Origin: Carettochelys insculpta
Taxonomy: Eukaryota > Chordata > Testudines > Carettochelyidae
Assembly: GCF_033958435.1 (NCBI RefSeq)
Contig: NC_134137.1
Span: 252,200,501 to 252,264,500 of the forward strand
Direction of reading: 5' to 3'
Length of the DNA stretch: 64,000 nucleotides
Shown: positions 1-11,300 of the stretch, piece after piece
Numbering within the stretch: the first letter of the stretch is position 1
Layout of the letters: each line of letters begins with the position of its first letter
Notes under the pieces: generated by a model
Told to the model about the DNA's origin: nothing
Seen by the model: only the letters and a program-made list of their open reading frames with translations
Database searches by the model: none
Translations under genes and position numbers: made by a program

Positions 1-1548
1 CCCGTCCCAGTCCTGCCCTGGAGCAGAATCGTGGGCACTTCTTGTTGTGCTGAGTAGCAAACAGGTCTATCTGGGGAAAAACCCCATGCGTGAAAAATCG
101 GTTGCAGCAGATCGGGACGGATCTGCCACTCGTGCGTGAGTGCGAAACGCCTGCTCAGCTGGTCTGCCTGCACATTGTGAGCGCCTGGGAAGTACGAGGC
201 TTCCAGGGTTATATTGTTGGCGACGCAGCAGTTTCACGACCGGACTGCTTCTGCACATAAGGCACGGGACCGAGCTCCTCCTGCCGATTCATATAAAACA
301 TGGTGGAGGTATTGTCTATACTGATCCCGACTACTTTGCCTTTTATATGGTCTCGAAAGTGTCTGCAGGCGTTGAACACTGCTCTGAGCTCCAGTATATT
401 TGTGTGCAGTGACTGCTCCGTGGAGGACCACAGCCCTTGCGTCACCTCTTCGCCCATGTGTGCTCCCCACCCTATGAGGGAGGCGTCTGTAGTAAGAAAA
501 ACCAATATGTGTGGTTGGTGGAAGGGTACCCCTGTTAGCAGGTTCTCGGGGTTTACCCACCATTGCAGGGATTTGCGCACCTCTGTTGTGGGCGACGCCA
601 CCCTGTGAACAGTGTGTGCTGCCGGGTTGTATACGCTCGCCAGCCAGTGCTGCATGCTGCGCATGTGTAACCTGGCGTTCTGTTGTACGAACGCCGCTGC
701 TGCCATGTGGCCCAGCAGCTGTAAGCACGTCAGAACCAGCACCGTAGGGCTGAAGGTGAAGACTTGCACGAGGGAGCCAACGGCCCGAAAGGGAGTCTCT
801 GGTAGATACGCCCTCACTGTAATAGAATTTATGCGTGCCCCTACGAACTCTATGTCCTGCGTGGGGTCTATCTTTGATTTTGTCAGATTGATAACCAGGC
901 CGAGCGAGAGAACGTGCCTGTTGTGACGCATATTATGCGTAGTACCTCCTCCTTCGAGGCCCCTTTGAGTAGGCAGTCATCCGGATACTGGAATATAAAT
1001 ACCCCCTGTCTGTGCAGGTAGGCTGACACCACTGCCAAGGGCTTGGTGAAGACTCTGGGGGCCGAGGAGAGGCCAAACGGTAGGACCTTGTATTGAAAAT
1101 GTTCTTTGCCTACCATGAGAAACCAGAGGAATCGTAGGTGAGCCGGATGAATAGTTATGTGAAAATACGCGTCTTATAAGTCGAGGGCTGCGAACCAATC
1201 TCCATCGTATAGTGCCGTAAGGATGGAGGCGATTGTGATCATCCGAAAGTGTTGCTTGCGCAGGTACCGGATGAGGCCTCGAAAATCTAAGATGGACCTC
1301 CCGCCTCCTGTCTTTTTCCCCGTGAGGAAGTACCTGGAGTAGAACCCTCTCCCTTGCAGTTGCTCCGGCACTCTTTCCACTGCCCCTATGAGCATGAGAT
1401 GGTCTACCTCCTGCTTGAGCCTCGCCACGTGGGAGGCCTCCTGGAGGTGGGGCCTGGGTGGAGGTCATGGCGGTGGGAGTGACTGGAAGGGGATGGCGTA
1501 CCCCGTGGCTATGATCTCCAGCACCCATTTGTCTGTGGTGATCCTTCG
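1..1548 (-). pseudogene. DIRS reverse transcriptase / RNase H, degenerate, 3' end off window
   Basis: The RT N-terminal part (1428-1174) includes GAVERVPEQLQGRGFYSRYF and GDWFAALDL. A TAA stop at 1174-1176 interrupts the palm right before DAYFHI. The same frame resumes with LPFGLSSAPRVFTK. The catalytic box reads YPDD rather than the usual YLDD. A frameshift near 930 leads into the RNase H frame (931-209), with LTTDASLIGWGAHMGE, TNILELRAVFNACRHF and SIDNTSTMFYMN. Another shift near 275 and more in-frame sequence (YFPGAHNVQADQLSR, then IDLFATQHN) run to position 1. This order and these motifs are typical of DIRS elements rather than LTR or LINE types. Confidence 0.88.
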
Positions 1549-3779
1549 TCACTGGTTATAGAATGGTCGGAGGCGATGGTGGAATAACCGCTTCGGATGA
1601 CCTTGCGACGGTAGTGATGGCGCAGCCCTGGATCTGTGTGTCAAACTTGTGGCCTTTGGCCCTGCCCCGAGGACGCACGGCTGTGTTGGGAACGACGCCT
1701 GGGAGTTCTGTATTGCTGGTGCTGTTGATGTCGCCCTTGCTCGTAACCCCTGTGGTACTGGGGACGCTGTTGCTGAGTCCGCAACATCCAGGGCGATCTG
1801 AACTCCCGTCCTCGAGGCCGCGTAGCCTTCTTGCATGATGGCCTTGAGCACTGGTTTCTTGCCCTCTGGAAGCGAGTCCATGAGGGAGGTTAACCTAATG
1901 TGGTTATCGAAATTATGGTTCGCTAGATGCGCTGCGTAATTTGCCATTCGCAACAGTAGAGTGGAGGAGGAGTAGACCTTTCTGCCCAACAGCTCTAGCT
2001 TTTTGGCATGTTTGTCTGTTCCCCCACATTGCGACGACTCCACCACCAAGGAATTTGGTTGTGGGTGGCTGAACAGGAACTCCGTGCCCTTTGTCGGCAC
2101 GAAGTTTTTTGTTTTTGTTTTTTTTCCGCTCCCTTGTGGACAGGCGGAATAGTCGCAGGAGTCTGCCATATCATAGTGGCAGACTCCAAGATTGCGTCGT
2201 TAAGCGGTATTGCTATTTTGGAGGAGGCCGGAGGTCTCAGATTTTTGAGGAGCTTATGGTGTTTCTCTTGCACCTTAGCTGTCTGGATGCCTTGCGTGAA
2301 GGCCACCCTCGTAAAACAGCTCTTGGAACTGTTTGAGATCGTCCGGAGGATGGACGTCCCCCGGGGCCGTAGCCTCATCCAGGGAGGAGAGCGAGGAGCC
2401 ACTGGGATACGTCTCTGTGGACCCTTCCGGTTCCTGCTGGTGATGGTACACCCTCTCACTAGAGGTTTGCGAGGGAAAATCTCGGGGTTCCATAACCAGT
2501 CCCCCCTGAGATGCTTGAGTCTCTGTCCCCGGTCGCAATTGCCCTCGGGGGTACGAGATCGTTTGTGGGGATCTTTCCCTGGTAGATAGCCGATGGTGTT
2601 TATGCCCCGCGTGGTAGGGACGACCATGGCAGTATAGGCACTGTTCTTGGGAAGGTGACCTAGACCACTCCCTTGGTGCATACCCTCTGCGTCTGGGGGA
2701 GGGCTGGAGAGAGTGATTTTGCATAATAGTCCAGCGGTTCAAACGCCAGGAAGGGTGAAGGTGGTCCCAGCCAGGGTGAGGCTGGTTGCAAAAAATGGAG
2801 AAGGGGGCTCCGGGTAGGCTAGGGGGGACCCCTGCCTTCTGGTTGGAGTCTGTAACATAAGCGGAGGGCTGTGAGAAAGCAACTCCACAGCCCTGTGCGG
2901 AGAGGGGCTGCAATGCCTCCTCTTGTGTGCAGCCTTCCCCCTCCCTTGAGGAGGTAACTCTGCCCCCTGACGTACAGGGGATCCCGGCCCCGTGCGCACC
3001 GAGCTCGGCACGCTGGAGGGCGGTGCCGCAGGTGCGGTGTGCTCCGGTGCCTGCAGGCTACGTGCCTGCGCGCTCTGCACCGCCGGTTCCCCGGGGGTCG
3101 GTGCTGCTGCCTGCGGTGCCGCCGGTACCGGCGCTTGTTTAGCCGCCGCCCTGCCTGTGGTGCGGGGCGGCTGGCTGATTATCGGAGGCTGAGCCGCTTC
3201 CACGTGGCTCTCCGTGCCGCCGCCGATCAGCTGTTGCTGCGGCTGGGGGCTGCTCGCTCCTCCCGTCCCGCTTGCTATTGTTGCCGGCAGGGATCGGGCT
3301 GGGGAGGCTTTCCTCCGTTTTTGGCAGCTTTCCTTTTATGGGCCCCGCAGGGTCCCTCCTGCTGCGGCCGCTCCGGCACGTCTGGCTGGAGGGCCTTATG
3401 AAAAGCAGTTTTAAGCCGCTGCCCTGCCTGCGGTGCGGGGCGGCTGGCTGATCATCGGAGGCTGAGCCGCTTCCACGTAGCTCTCCCTGCCGCCGCCGAT
3501 CAGCTGTTGCTGCGGCTGGGGGCTGTGCGCTCCTCCCGTCCCGCTCGCTGTTGCTGCTGGCAGGGATCGGGCTGGGGAGACTTTCCTCTGTTTCTGTGCT
3601 GATGGAGTGAGGGAGGCAGCTTTCTTTTTATGGGCCGCGGAGGGTCTCTCCTGCTGCGGCCGCTCTGGCACGTCTGGCTGGAGGGCCTTATCCAAAGCAG
3701 CATTTTAAGCCGCATCTCCCTGTCTCTCCTTAATCGCCTCTCGGCAGGACTCACATTTTTTAAAGCCTGAAGAGGACAT
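1549..3779 (-). pseudogene. DIRS gag-like ORF1, degenerate
   Basis: The start region (ATG at 3777-3779) reads MSSSGFKKCESCREAIKERQ and stops at TAA 3705-3707 after 24 codons. Pro/Ala/Gln-rich sequence follows in several frames. A readable C-terminal part (2169-1549) contains KGTEFLFSHPQPNSLVVESS, KKLELLGRKVYSSSTLLLRM and LTSLMDSLPEGKKP, typical of DIRS Gag. A tandem duplication lies inside it (see 3138-3704). Confidence 0.75.
3138..3704. repeat. Tandem duplication (two copies, about 272 and 295 bp) inside the DIRS gag region
   Basis: Copy A is 3138-3409 and copy B is 3410-3704. Both start with a TTTAGCCGC-like block, pass through gatcagctgttgctgcggct and end with cacgtctggctggagggcct. Copy B carries about 24 extra bases around 3597-3623. 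A third start (ttttaagccgc) follows at 3703. Copies are about 90% identical by eye. Confidence 0.85.
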
Positions 3780-3963
3780 TGTTGGTGAGTCTTTGAGTTT
3801 TATTAAGTGGGTACTTAGCACCTTCCCTGTGCTGTTTTCCCCGTCCGATGGCCTGCCTCAGCAGGAGGGCTGATGGCCGTAGCTCCTGGCCTCCGGCGCT
3901 TGTTACTGGGACTGGCTGAAGCTGTCCCGCTCGTAGTTTGTTTGTTGTTGTTCGTTCTCTCTC

Positions 3964-3988
3964 TTTTTTTTTTTTTTTTTTTTTTTTT
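3964..3988. repeat. T(25) homopolymer
   Basis: Uninterrupted run of 25 T on the plus strand within the DIRS 5' region. Confidence 0.95.
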
Positions 3989-4301
3989 GCAAAATAACAA
4001 CCGGCTAACTCATAGTAGCCTAAGTATCTGAAAAAAACTTTGAAAGAAAAACAGTTAAGTCGTTGAATACGCTATTTGGCCTTAGCCTAGTCGGATTCCG
4101 TCTGCAGCCGACGGCGGTTAAGAGGAACTGGCGGGGACCGGATCGCGCACGTGGCCGGGAGCGCGCAGGCGAGTGGCGCGCACCGGCACATGCGCGGTCC
4201 GGCAGAAACTGCTTGGAAGATCCGATATGGGGCGCCGGGCGAGCCCGACACCTAATGTGGAGCACCCACGGGGACACTCGAAGAAGAACATAGCAACAGG
4301 T

Positions 4302-6989
4302 TCCCAAATATCATCTGAATTCACTAGCTCTCGAGTTGCAATATTTAACCAGAGAAAAGAACATATAAATTTATTATTAAACACACACACAGATGCCTGA
4401 GAGCATATTACACACAGTACTGCAAGGAGAGGAGTAGGAAGGAGGAGGAAGGTTGGGTGACCCAGAGCTACCATCTCCATTGGATTCCAGCCCAGGGCCA
4501 AATTGGGAAAGACATGGAGCATCTCAGGCACCTTTTTCTGGTGTACTACACCTACCTCCCACAGCTCACTTTTACCTGGCCCACACTGCCTCACAATCAC
4601 AGCCCTATTTCCCCCCAGTCAGTCCCAGCAGCTGTTGGTCAAACAAGCATTCCTCTGCAGTCTTTTCCATAGTCCAATTATTTTCCCTCAGCAGGAATAG
4701 GTAAAGGGCCAGACAAGACCGCTTCCTCCTGCTCAAACCCTCCTGTGGATTGCTTTGCCCCCCAGAAGCTGTAAAATGGCTCCCTCACAACTGGACAGGA
4801 GAAGACAGGGCCTCTTTCATACCCTCTCTAACTTGGACTAACTGTTTTGTCTTTTAAGGAGATCTTCCATTTGGAGCATGCTTGGCAGGTGCCAAATAAG
4901 GCACTGCTCTGTTCTTTCCCTAGTTGCCATGCAAGGGCTGTGAACCACATCACACCGTCTAGTGTGAAAAAGAGCATGAATTTAGTGAAAAAGTTGTTCA
5001 TGCACAAAGAGGAGACATTACTTAATGACAGCAAGTAAAAATGGAATAGATAACTGCACATGAATTTCTGGGCAGCATATCAAACAGAAAAATAATTTTC
5101 TAAAACTAAGACAAAAATCCTTGCTGGAGTTATTCTTATTTTGGGAAACTAAAGCAGAGTTCACATATTTCACTAAACTTTTAATTCTACCTTCAACCAC
5201 ACAGTAATTCGAGATGTAAAAAAGGCAGTCAAGTTCTATAACCCCAGCTGAAATGATTCATGTTTTCAAATAAAAGGAAATTTTGCACAGTTGCCAGAGT
5301 TCACTTCATGTCCAGAAGTGGATGACACAAGAGTGCCATTACTAAAACTCTTTTCATCCTACAACTTGCACCAAGGAAAATCAGCTGATGAATAGACAGA
5401 ACATTTTAGATAAATCAAGTACGGTAGCTTGTGTCTCAGCTTTGCATAGTGATATGGAAAATCTATAGTATTCAAATTAGGTTATTACAGACAATCTTTC
5501 CATGTAGTTCCTATAAAAGAATATTCTTAGATATTGAAATATTAATTCAACTATTAGAAAGTCTGTTTATTTATATATCTATATATAATGACCATAAGAA
5601 TGGTGATAGATTTTTTACTTGTGAAAAATGTTTGATAGTAAAATGAACACCTCTATTTAACAGCACATAATGAAACTAAATAAACAAGAGAATGAAGCAT
5701 AATGAAAACAAACGATTCATCAGTGAATGTTAGTATATAGCACAGTAGTTTCACTATTTAATTTTAAAAAATTGCACGTATGTATCCTTTTTGTAACAAG
5801 ATTAGGACTGCAAAACAATTTGTTAGAAGTGGGAGTCAGGAGGAAGGATTCTTCTTAGGAGAGCTTTGAATCATGATGAGACAGTCAGGAAAAAGCTTCT
5901 AGACATAAGTTAGGTGGAAGAGGCAATGAGGATAAAAGTGGAAGGATACAAATAGGAGAGATGATGTTTCTTCTGTTCTACCCTATGGGAACATAGAGCT
6001 TTCCATTTAAAGATGGATAGACCAGGGAGCTGGGGAAGCTATTTGACCCATTCCTTTAGACTCCTTGATTAATGAAGATAGTTCAAGTTTGGAGGCAGAG
6101 TGAAAGGAAATACATTTGTGGGAGGTCCCATTTGTAAATACTAGGCAGATGAAATACAGGGCTAAAGCTGCACCAAAACGGGCCTTTAAAGAGATGTGTG
6201 CAACTAGAAGTTACATAATTTTTTTTAAATTCTGAATGGTCAGGATTTTTAAGTTTCATTTATTTTTTAAAAATTAAATCTGCTTTTAAAAGAAATACTT
6301 ACCACTACATTTGAAAGTTCCTGAGTTTCCTGCTATCTAGGACTGGATTCTACTTTTCAGTCATTTGGCCAGTAATATATGTCTGTATTCATTACACTGG
6401 TCAGTTGAGTATACTGAGAGTGGTCCAAATCCAAGATCCTTTGAAGTTAGTAGATTTGTTGTTCGCTTCAGGATGTGCCCAGAAAAATAACCAGGTTAGT
6501 GCCAACTATTGCAGTAGCATCCAATGGATTCTCTAGACCAGTGAGCTGCAAGTGGCTTTCTAATGTGTCTCCTGAGGCTCTTGGCAGCACCTACTAAATC
6601 AAACCAACCAGAGTGCTTTTACCATGTTATTAATCAATTGTAGTTGATCCGATAATACTTGGTCAGTCATTGTGCTATGAAACTAAACACGTAAACAACA
6701 AATTCATACTATGGTGAGTCTTTTGAGAAATGCTGATCACTAAGTTGGCTCTTGAATCCCGGAGGTCTGAGTATCACGGCTCTAGCCATTGAATAAGAGA
6801 GGCTTTACTTATCACTGCCACAGAACTGAAGAAAATTCCCCATTAAAGGCATCCAAATTAAGAAATTGGGAAAGAGATCATTAATCTCTCCCCTTCTTTA
6901 TATTTGAAGATGAGCTTTGCATGCCATTTCAAACAAAAACTGTTTCCAGCATGTAGCTACTAAATACTTAACTACAAATAAATAAATCA
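4302..6989. other. Intergenic DNA, nothing recognised
   Basis: Between the DIRS end and the probable 3' end of C2CD5. No convincing coding sequence or repeat family that I know. A short CA run occurs at 4381-4391. Confidence 0.5.
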
Positions 6990-8242
6990 GTGATTTTATA
7001 CAGAAATTTATTATAAAAAGAAGAATATGATTTTCATGCTAATTTACAATGGGATATTGGGTCTGACATAATATTTACATTCAAGTTTACACATTTATTC
7101 AAGTTTCATTTTAGAGACCATCAACACATATTAGCAAAAATGTGTCTTCAAAGCTAAAGAGTCAGTCTTTATATTACTCTACTAAAATCTTCAAGAGATT
7201 TGCTGGAAACGGGCAGTTTCCTTTTCTGGCAGTACCCATCATCTTCCTATCACAGTATCTGAAAGGAAACCTGACTTGCAGAAGTTACTATCATAAAAAT
7301 ACTTTAATTGTTCTTTTCTCCAAGTTAGCCAGGCATTTCCAAAGAGCAAAAATACAGAAAGTCTGATTTTGCCTCCATATATGGAAGTGACTTTGTATCA
7401 ATATGGCAAGATCATGACATAAAAAACTGGACATCAGTCATTTAAGACATTATTTTGCAGACCCCCAAAAAAAGAGCACTGTACAAATGTTAACATTGAA
7501 ATGAACTTGTAATACCTGAAGCAGATATAATAATTTACTTTGTTTTACCACAATTATACATACAATGCAGCAACAATATTGAACATTTAAAATAAAAAAA
7601 TATGTTGTACAATAAAAATATTCACTAGTTCACAAACAGTTGACAAACATTTTAGCATGCTGCTAAGCTCAGATGGTCATTTCTGGTGCTTTTTTTCCTC
7701 TCACAGTTCCATGGACTAAAGCTTGTTAGAAACAATTTCAGACAATTGCTTATTTGGTATTTTTTTAAACCAGTTAATAATCTCTTGCTCATTCCACAAG
7801 TGCAGTTGATTCCAGTTTCTTGATCACCTTCCAGTTTTTGTTTTTTAAATGAACTAACAATATATTAGCGTGAACAAACATCATCAGACTCAGATACTAT
7901 TTGAGTTATTATTTGTTCTGGTCCTGTCAAACAATTACATAAAGAAAAAAACAAGTTCTAGTTTTATTTCAGGAGTTCCATGGAATTCCTTTAGACCAAT
8001 ACTTCATCTTCTGTTTAGATTTCACATGGGCTAGTAATTTAAAAACAGAATTACAGGGTACTTGACAATAAAATTCTGCCCTGGCTATTATGTGAAGTTG
8101 ATGGATGAAGTGTAGTGATTGTCTCAGATTCGGCCGATTGTAATATTTTAGAGAGTTACTGATTTTTGAAGCGGGAAAGCTGAACCCCACACTGTGCAGA
8201 GATCTTTTTACTTCTGGGAGATCCATTCTATTTCTTCAGGCT
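6990..8242 (-). other. C2CD5: Probable C2CD5 3' UTR
   Basis: AT-rich sequence directly after the C2CD5 stop codon, with no repeat that I recognise. Several minus-strand AATAAA hexamers occur; the distal one at 7007-7012 would give a UTR of about 1.25 kb. The end point is a guess. Confidence 0.4.
7007..7012 (-). terminator. Candidate polyadenylation signal for C2CD5
   Basis: AATAAA on the minus strand, the furthest downstream of several candidates after the C2CD5 stop codon. The choice of this hexamer is inference. Confidence 0.3.
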
Positions 8243-8374
8243 TCATGTTGTGACATCGCCTCCAGCACTTGTAGGTTGAGAGATAGGGGCAGATGCTTGC
8301 ACTGATACCACTTCTAATTCAGATTCACGTACAACAACCACTGCATCTCCACTGACATTTATTAGACACTGTGC
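8243..8374 (-). CDS. C2CD5: C2CD5 terminal coding exon and stop
   Basis: The acceptor is CTTGCAG. 43 codons encode AQCLINVSGDAVVVVRESEL, then a variable Ser/Pro-rich tail ending GGDVTT, and TGA at 8243-8245. The exon continues into the 3' UTR. Confidence 0.95.
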   Translation of the reverse strand, partial: AQCLINVSGDAVVVVRESELEVVSVQASAPISQPTSAGGDVTT

Positions 8375-11300
8375 CTGCAAGGACAGATCATTTTGTAACT
8401 AGGCAAATATATCCTTTACGGAACATATTTCTAGCCTGTCAATACAAAAATCAATTAAATTAATTTAACTAAGTTCCTGTCATATCAACCTCCAATATGT
8501 TAACCCTAAGACTATAGCAAAAATAATTATAAAAAAACCCCACACTCTCTTGTGCCTAACTAGACCTTTCCCCAGTCCACTTAACTTTGAGAGAGAGAGA
8601 GAGAGAGAGAGAGACAGAAAAACTTATTCCTCCCTGCAGTGAGGTCAACTGATTAGAATACTCTATGTGTACCATACGTACTCATTCATTAGCCTGTTTG
8701 TTTACAAGCCGACCCCAAAGATGTATATGTATAAAAAGGAAAAAACCCTATGACCCTTTCATAAGTTGACCCTATATTTCAGGGGTTGGCAAACTTTGGC
8801 TCCCGGCACATCAAAGTAAGCTACTGCCATGCCCAAACATTTTGTTTACCTGTAACATCCACAGCCATGAAGCCCCACAGCTCTTACTGGCTGCAGTTCA
8901 CCACTCCCAGTCAATGGGAACTGCGGGACGCAGTGCAGGTCAAGAGAGGTGTTGGCCACCACATCTCGCCGCTCGCATTGGCCAGGAACAGTGAATAACA
9001 GCCACTGAGAGCTGTGGTGCTCTGTGCATGCCCACACTCCAGGTAAACAAAATGTGGCTTATGTGAGTATGAGTATATGAGAGTAAATATGGTTTTTATC
9101 TCTAAGATGGGTTACTTATGACATCAACGGTTCCTTAATTAATTGTCACAAAACTATCATTTTAATCACAATTTACCTGATTTTTGTTTGGGTTCTCCAT
9201 GAAAACACACTGCTTCATTATGTATGAGACAACTGCATTCCCCCCTAAAGCTGCAACGTGAGCCCTCACCATTGCAAACACCTCAGCAATGAAAGCATGG
9301 AGAAAGCCACTGACACCGCCCTCCTACAAAGAAAAACAAACACAAATGGACTTTATACAACTCATTAAATAACACTTTTATTTCTTTCCTTTCTAATTAT
9401 TCTCTTCGACTAATGATGATTAAAATATAGTTTCTCTAAAAGATATGCCAATCTCTACAAAGTGTAGTGTAAAATTGTACTTCTACGTAAAATATAAAGA
9501 CTGAACTTGTTCTGAGAGTTATGCATAACCTGGTTATAGCTGAATGAGCACGTGCTGAAAAACAAATGAAAAAAATCCTGACACACAAGGAGACAAGAAA
9601 GCAGCTTACTTTTCTGCAACTGGAATTTTTCAAAATCATCTCCTGAATGTAACTCCACACTAAGGGAAGACATTCCTGTACTGTCCACATTTTTGCTGGA
9701 ACCCACTACAAAAGCGACTGTTTGGAATTGTGAGCATTCTCTTCAGGGGGACTGGATTTTTCTAATCTGAAACAATATGTGGAGTTGCATGAAAAGCCAG
9801 CCTCTCAATTCCTTCCACTAACCCAAATTCCTGAAGAAACAGGAAGTAAGGGCAATCCGGTAGATCTGTGCAACCATCTTAAAGAACTCCAGTTACAGAG
9901 AATTAATCTAATTTTCCTTTTGTTTAAAAAGTTGGGGAGACAACTTGGATAGTTTCCCCCTTAAGATAAGTAGGGTTAAGTTTCAGGGAACTTCTTCCAG
10001 GGTTTCTGGGGGAGGAGCCCAGTTTTTTGTCATGGTGGTGCAATATCTGCTGCTGCTGATGCTTCCACAGTCTCTCTTGCATGTGATGGAAGGAAAACCA
10101 GACACGAAAGCTGTGCGCTCTCTTCTGCCTCCCAGCTAAATAGGTCTGGGAGCCAGAAAAGTTGTGACAGAGCTCTCTTGCTGGTGACCCCAACAGGACT
10201 CCTCATATGTACAGTATATTTTGAAAAACTTAAGGTTTTTTTTAGTATATTTTTGCTTGTTTATCTTCCTGTGCCATGTCAGCTAAATTGGGAGGCGCAG
10301 AGAGGGCATAAAAGGGTACTGCTCTGCATATGATTCCTGAGGGGGAGTATCCACTAACAATCACCTCGAAGGAAGAGAAAAAGGACTGGAGAAAGAACCT
10401 GAGGTCTATAGTACTCAAACCAAAATAGCTGCAAAAGACAGGAAAGGAAGATGAAAGGTAAAAATACTGGACTACTTTTGTGTCACACAGCAGCAAAAGG
10501 AGCACAACTAATCTTCGAAACCCGAATGACAAGTTTTGACTGCTCCAGCTACATAAAAGGAGGAATCACTCTCTAGCTCCAGATTGGTAAAAACGTTAGA
10601 AGTGAGATAACAGGAAATATGTTTGATGATAAAAAGGTCCAAGTATTTTAATTTTCCACAATATTTCCATGCATACAGCCTACAGAAAATCAACTGCATC
10701 AAGGAAGCCAAAATATGGGTGGCAGTTTCTCATCTGCATAAGTCTTACCCTGTCCATCTAGTTCTACACACATTACTCCATCAACTCAAAAACATCAATA
10801 CAACAATAAAATGATGATCCAAGGAAGTGGGTATAATAAACTAACATACAATGTCTTTTCCTTTTTCTTTGTATCAGCTACATGTTGATTATAGTATCTA
10901 AAAGATACAGGATGAACCACACATATGGCACCTTACACTTTTTGCAACACAGAATTTTGCAAATGTCTCTGAAAGTTTTAATGGGCCATTGGACCATTTA
11001 AATTTTCCATAAAGAAACTGTCAAACCATTATAAAAAATAGCAAATGCTACACATATATCTGAGAACACTTTACTGGACAACACTGGGGCTGTGTCTAGA
11101 CTAGCCCCCAACTTCAAAGGCAGAATGGTAATTAGGGTGTCAGGAGATTACTAATGAAGTGCTGTGGTGCATATGCAGCACTTCATTAGGCTAAATCTCC
11201 CCCACGGCAACTTCGAAGTGTGAAACTTCAAAGTGCCGGCTTGTGTGTGGCTACAGGTACTTGGAAGTTCTTTTACTCCTCAAAACTTTGAAGTATGTGC

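Larger units (their letters stand above)
1..4301 (-). mobile_element. DIRS-type retrotransposon, decayed, cut by the window edge
   Basis: Minus-strand element. Read 5' to 3' it has a terminal region (about 4301-4020), a gag-like region (3779-1549) and reverse transcriptase/RNase H (about 1548-1). The tyrosine recombinase expected downstream would lie left of the window. The outer right end reads AACCTGTT then TGTTCTTCTTCGAGTG on the minus strand, like the end of the second DIRS copy at 34497. Stops and frameshifts in every ORF show that it is inactive. It lies downstream of C2CD5, in the same orientation. Confidence 0.88.
8375..9176. other. C2CD5 intron between the last two exons
   Basis: Holds the (GA)n tract at 8589 and a hAT-like fragment from 8780; the rest is unremarkable. 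Confidence 0.6.

Noticed and set aside
3964..3988. T-run as the poly(A) tail of a processed retrocopy
   Set aside because: It lies within the DIRS terminal region with element sequence on both sides; no gene-like sequence abuts it.
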